Of a stretch of DNA of 64,000 nucleotides, positions 60,714 to 64,000 are shown piece by piece. The notes beneath the pieces were generated by a model. It had not been told where the DNA came from, searched no databases, and saw only the letters and a program-made list of their open reading frames with translations. Source of the DNA: Paenisporosarcina quisquiliarum (GTDB lineage: Bacteria > Bacillota > Bacilli > Bacillales_A > Planococcaceae); contig NZ_JAMKBJ010000007.1 of NCBI RefSeq assembly GCF_027563315.1, positions 88,537 through 152,536 of the forward strand. The letters are read 5' to 3'. How positions within the stretch are numbered: the stretch's first letter is position 1; every line of letters starts with the position of its first letter. The position numbers and the translations under genes were made by a program.

Positions 60714-62576
60714 ATGAATCCTTTTACCCCTAATACCACAGCACGTTTAAATATGTATATTTTAGTCTTGTGCATTGTTTGTGCAAGTTTTTTCATCTTC
60801 CCTACTTTTTTTACTACTCTTTATGAACCACTTCAACCCAGTCATGCCGTCAATCATTTACTTTTCGAGATGATTTCAATCTTTGTTGCAATGAGCATAG
60901 CAATTCATAGCTGGATTACTTATGGTGAAGCAAAAGCTCATTTTCCAATCTTACTAGCGGCTGCTTTCTTCTCCGTGGGCATTTTGGATACATTTCATGC
61001 ATTGACATTTTCCGGTATGCCTTTATTTTTCATTGAAAGCAGCTCCTTAACTTCAACTTGGTTTTGGATTCTCGCGAGATTAACGGAGAGCGCAATTCTA
61101 GCCCTCGTTTTTTTGACACCTACGATTACAAGTCGCTTAAATCGAAATATCACGTTTGCAATTGCTACAGTTTATTCAATCATTTTAATAGCTTTCATCT
61201 TCGTTTTTCATCAGGACTTACCGCTACTTATTTTAGAAGGAACACCTACTTTATTCAAAAATTCATTGGAATTGATAACGGTATTTCTGCATCTGTTTGT
61301 AATTTTTCACTGTCTAAAACATGCAAATAAATTTAATAGTATTGTCATTCGTAATTTATACATCATTGGCGCTTTTTCTATGGTGTTATCATCTATCTTT
61401 TTTGTTCGATATCAATCTGTAGATGCCTATCTAAATATGGCTGGACATTTATTTAAAATCATTGGGTATTCTATGTTTTTCATCGTTTTGTTCACAGTCA
61501 GTGTGAAGGCTCCTTTTAAAAACATCACACGTTTGCATGATCGCAACCGAATGATGTTTAACATGCTTGAACTTGGAATCATCGAAACGAACGCCAAAGG
61601 GGCCATCCATTACGTAAATATGTCAGCGAAAGAATTATTACAACTTCCAGCCAACTCAACAGAGATATTGCTGATGAGTCAGTTTGAAAGTAAAGCAACC
61701 ATTGGAGAAATTTACGAAGAGATCACCTCCTATACAGGCGAAAAAATCCCTGTAGAAATTGATCGTTTCCCATTAATTGAAAGCAAAAAGATTATAGGTT
61801 ACTTCTATACCTTACGCGACTTACGTGAAGCCATTGAAAATGAACGTTTAGCAAAAGAAAAATCAGTCACCGATTTTGAAATTGAAACTGCTGCTGCCGT
61901 GCAAAAAGATTTCTATTCCGAAATCTCTTCGGGGGATCAGATTGGCTTTGTATCGTATCCTTTTAAACGATTAAATGGCGATTTCTATAACATCCTGAAA
62001 CAAGGAAGTAAAACGATGGTGACCATTGCTGATATTAGCGGGAAAGGTATTCCAGCTGCCATTCAAACATCTTTGATGATTGGAGCCATTGAGCACGTTA
62101 ATTTACACCATGAGAAACCGGATCAATTTGTGGAGTTTATCAATCGAATGTTCTCCAAATATAGCAAGTCAGAACATTTTATGACGTTGTTTACCATGAT
62201 TTATGATGAAGAAACTCGTATGCTTCAGTATTGCTCAGCAGGCCATGAACCTTCTCTGCTATATAACAAAGGAACAAATACATTCAACTTCTTAGAAACC
62301 AAGGGAGCAGCGATTGGCTTTTTTAAAGAAGCTTCCTATGAAACAAAAACAATTCAGCTATCAAAAGATGATATTGTCGTTCTTTATACCGATGGCTTAA
62401 TTGAAGACCGTGGAAATCTTGAAGGCGATTTATTCGAGGATATGATGGACTCCATTCGCCACTCAGACTTGACCTTATCAGCTGATACTTTGTCTAAACA
62501 TCTTATTACTGAAGTTGAGAAAAAACGTCAAGGCCTTATACACGATGATCGCACTGTTATTGTATTAAAAACATAA
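60714..62576 (+). CDS. MASE3 sensor protein with PP2C/SpoIIE phosphatase domain
   Basis: The 620-residue protein has an N-terminal MASE3 region of about eight membrane helices (residues about 10-265, including FHALTFSGMPLFF), a PAS-like segment (NRMMFNMLELGIIETNAKG, about 275-385) and a C-terminal SpoIIE/RsbU-type PP2C domain (about 400-620) with LNGDFYNIL, ADISGKGIPAAI, CSAGHEPSLLY and VVLYTDGLIE. The metal-binding aspartates are present. Such proteins dephosphorylate anti-anti-sigma factors. Its partner is not nearby, so the pathway (for example sigma-B control) is inferred. Confidence 0.9.
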   Translation: MNPFTPNTTARLNMYILVLCIVCASFFIFPTFFTTLYEPLQPSHAVNHLLFEMISIFVAMSIAIHSWITYGEAKAHFPILLAAAFFSVGILDTFHALTFSGMPLFFIESSSLTSTWFWILARLTESAILALVFLTPTITSRLNRNITFAIATVYSIILIAFIFVFHQDLPLLILEGTPTLFKNSLELITVFLHLFVIFHCLKHANKFNSIVIRNLYIIGAFSMVLSSIFFVRYQSVDAYLNMAGHLFKIIGYSMFFIVLFTVSVKAPFKNITRLHDRNRMMFNMLELGIIETNAKGAIHYVNMSAKELLQLPANSTEILLMSQFESKATIGEIYEEITSYTGEKIPVEIDRFPLIESKKIIGYFYTLRDLREAIENERLAKEKSVTDFEIETAAAVQKDFYSEISSGDQIGFVSYPFKRLNGDFYNILKQGSKTMVTIADISGKGIPAAIQTSLMIGAIEHVNLHHEKPDQFVEFINRMFSKYSKSEHFMTLFTMIYDEETRMLQYCSAGHEPSLLYNKGTNTFNFLETKGAAIGFFKEASYETKTIQLSKDDIVVLYTDGLIEDRGNLEGDLFEDMMDSIRHSDLTLSADTLSKHLITEVEKKRQGLIHDDRTVIVLKT

Positions 62577-62590
62577 AACGAACCACACTA

Positions 62591-62625
62591 GCAAGTAGCT
62601 CAATTTCTGAGTTACTTGCTTTTTT
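62591..62625 (+). terminator. Terminator of the MASE3-PP2C gene
   Basis: GCAAGTAGCTCA pairs with TGAGTTACTTGC (one wobble pair) around a short loop and is followed by TTTTTT. Confidence 0.88.
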
Positions 62626-62649
62626 AAGTTCATGCAATATTTTTGTAAT

Positions 62650-62674
62650 GTTTTGAATTTTTATGCCAGGGTAA
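62650..62674 (+). promoter_or_regulatory. Sigma-B-like promoter of the alcohol dehydrogenase gene
   Basis: GTTTTG, 13 bp and GGGTAA closely match the sigma-B consensus GTTTAA-N12-14-GGGTAT. The start codon lies 38 bp downstream. No comparably good sigma-A promoter is seen, which suggests general-stress control. Confidence 0.65.
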
Positions 62675-62712
62675 ACTTTTTAGTGTTGAACACAATTTGA
62701 GGAGGATGGTAT

Positions 62713-63852
62713 ATGAAGGCAGTTACATTTCAAGGAACGAAAGATATCAAAGTAAAAGAAGTCGAAGATCCGAAACTTCAAAAACGAGATGATATTATTG
62801 TTCGAATTACCTCTACAGCCATTTGTGGATCGGATTTACACATTTATCAAGGAGCTCTTCCCGCTCGGAAAGATTACATAATCGGACATGAGCCTATGGG
62901 AATTGTTGAAGAAGTGGGACCGGAAGTGACGAAGGTTAAAAAAGGAGATCGCGTGGTATTACCGTTTAACATATCTTGTGGCGAATGTTATTACTGTAAT
63001 CACGATATGGAAAGTCAATGCGATAACTCTAACGACAATCCAAAAGTCGACACTGGGGGCTACTTCGGCTTTACAGAGAGGTACGGAGATTATTCCGGAG
63101 GTCAAGCAGAATTCCTGCGTGTACCTTATGGGAATTTCATGCCGTTTGTCATTCCTGAATCTTGTGAATTAGAAGATGAATCCCTTCTCTTTATGTCTGA
63201 CGTTTTACCGACAGCTTATTGGAGTGTTGAAAACTCCGGAATGAAAGCTGGAGACACGGTGGCCGTTTTGGGGTCAGGGCCAATTGGTTTAATGGCTCAA
63301 AAATTCGCTTGGATGAAAGGCGCAAAACGTGTAATCGCCGTCGATCATTTGCCATACCGTTTAAAACATGCAGTGAAAATGAACAATGTCGAAGTATTCA
63401 ACTTTGATGAATATGATGATATGGGTAGCCATATCAAAGAAATCACAAACGGTGGCGTCGATGTAGTAATTGATTGCGTAGGTATGGACGGGAAAAAGTC
63501 CGCAGTTGAAAAAGTCGAGCAAAAGATGAAATTGCAAGGCGGAACCTTGAGTGCAATTGACATTGGCTTAAATGCCGTGCGTAAATTTGGGACGATTCAA
63601 CTGACCGGTGTATACGGTTCAAAATACAATATGTTCCCACTTGGGAATATTTTCGAACGCAATGTAACATTAAAAATGGGTCAGGCGCCTGTCATTCACT
63701 ACATGCCTTTACTGTTTGATAAAATTACAAAAGGCGAATTCGATCCAACAGAAATCGTGACACATAAAGTCCCACTCGATAAAGCAAGTGAAGCTTACCA
63801 ACTCTTTAACGACCATGAAGATGAAAGCATCAAGTTTGTCTTGAAGCCATAA
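62713..63852 (+). CDS. Zinc-dependent alcohol dehydrogenase
   Basis: The 379-residue MDR-family enzyme has the catalytic zinc site (AICGSDLHIY, GHEPMGIVEEVG), the structural zinc loop ISCGECYYCNHDMESQCDN with four cysteines and the Rossmann motif VAVLGSGPIGLMAQKFA. The layout is like glutathione-independent formaldehyde dehydrogenase/threonine-dehydrogenase-like enzymes. The substrate is unknown. GAGGAGG precedes the ATG, and a sigma-B-like promoter lies upstream. Confidence 0.92.
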   Translation: MKAVTFQGTKDIKVKEVEDPKLQKRDDIIVRITSTAICGSDLHIYQGALPARKDYIIGHEPMGIVEEVGPEVTKVKKGDRVVLPFNISCGECYYCNHDMESQCDNSNDNPKVDTGGYFGFTERYGDYSGGQAEFLRVPYGNFMPFVIPESCELEDESLLFMSDVLPTAYWSVENSGMKAGDTVAVLGSGPIGLMAQKFAWMKGAKRVIAVDHLPYRLKHAVKMNNVEVFNFDEYDDMGSHIKEITNGGVDVVIDCVGMDGKKSAVEKVEQKMKLQGGTLSAIDIGLNAVRKFGTIQLTGVYGSKYNMFPLGNIFERNVTLKMGQAPVIHYMPLLFDKITKGEFDPTEIVTHKVPLDKASEAYQLFNDHEDESIKFVLKP

Positions 63853-63873
63853 GCCATAAAGAAAATCCCTTTA

Positions 63874-64000
63874 TGAACTGACCTAGTGTTATGAGACACA
63901 TATAAAACACCTATATTAGGCTGCCAAACATCCAAATTCTTTTGGTGTGAGGTAGCCTAATTTTTTTTGAATTCGTTCTTCGTTATAGTGACGAAGGTAT
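63874..64000 (-). mobile_element. IS3-family insertion sequence, 3' end (partial)
   Basis: The plus-strand sequence from TGAACTGACC, 22 bp after the alcohol dehydrogenase stop, looks like the right terminal inverted repeat of an IS3-family element (5'-TG end), followed by the 3' end of its transposase. The other end is beyond the window. Confidence 0.7.
63916..64000 (-). CDS. IS3-family transposase OrfB, C-terminal fragment
   Basis: The final 27 codons read YLRHYNEERIQKKLGYLTPK, then EFGCLAA and a stop. This matches the conserved C-terminus of the IS3/IS150-group DDE transposase (YNxxRxQxKLGxLTPxE). The rest of the gene lies outside the window, so it cannot be told whether the copy is intact. 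Confidence 0.88.
   Translation of the reverse strand, partial: YLRHYNEERIQKKLGYLTPKEFGCLAA

Overview
The window looks like chromosome of a low-to-moderate GC Bacillales bacterium. The gene order (secG-est-rnr-smpB-ssrA; cggR-gap-pgk-tpiA-gpmI-eno; yvcI-rapZ-yvcK-whiA-crh; trxB and yvcD next to a his operon; hprK-lgt-yvoD-ppaX-yvoF; uvrBA; comK beside an IDEAL-domain gene) matches the Bacillus subtilis core arrangement. A hisZ/short-hisG histidine operon, Crh and ComK fit Bacillales. The intergenic repeat styles suggest the Planococcaceae/Caryophanaceae side of the order, but that family placement is inference.

Layout. 1-5.4 kb (minus): the first genes of an exopolysaccharide/capsule operon: initiating sugar transferase, a fused chain-length regulator/tyrosine kinase, PHP phosphatase, flippase, polymerase and the start of a glycosyltransferase cut by the window edge. 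5.5-10.1 kb (minus): tmRNA, SmpB, RNase R, esterase and SecG. 10.3-11.3 kb (plus): an unusual APH-family kinase. 11.4-18.6 kb (minus): the glycolytic operon with its CggR repressor, operator and promoter. 18.6-22.2 kb: repeat-rich spacer, a glutaredoxin, TPM and LemA proteins, ClpP with a CtsR-type operator, and tRNA-Arg(CCG). 22-25.7 kb (minus): crh, whiA, yvcK, rapZ and a Nudix gene. 26-35 kb (minus): trxB, a TPR protein and the eight-gene operon hisZGDBHAFI. 35.3-39.2 kb (minus): hprK, lgt, yvoD, ppaX and yvoF. 39.4-46.5 kb: an amidase, a DUF4097 protein and uvrBA with an SOS box. 46.5-48 kb: the yhzC/comK/yhjD competence neighbourhood. 48-52.2 kb: an ABC1 kinase, an enoyl-CoA hydratase, a flavin monooxygenase-like protein and an anchored hypothetical. 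52.6-55.8 kb (minus): yrrT-luxS-mccA-mccB, a SAM-to-cysteine recycling operon. 55.9-63.9 kb: an acetyltransferase, an S9 peptidase, a small membrane protein, an FAD-Rieske protein, a MASE3-PP2C regulator and a zinc alcohol dehydrogenase with a sigma-B-like promoter. The window ends in the edge of an IS3-family element.

Most genes here are housekeeping. The parts that gene content does not explain are intergenic. Three unrelated repeat arrays (about 11.3, 20.8 and 52.4 kb) all repeat at 21 bp, and each lies just beyond the intrinsic terminator of a minus-strand gene (eno, clpP, mccB). Two other spacers carry palindrome-rich elements bounded by direct repeats: one at the glutaredoxin/cggR junction, where the flanking repeats share terminator and promoter sequence, and one inside the uvrBA leader between the SOS box and uvrB. 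These are the best candidates for something undescribed.
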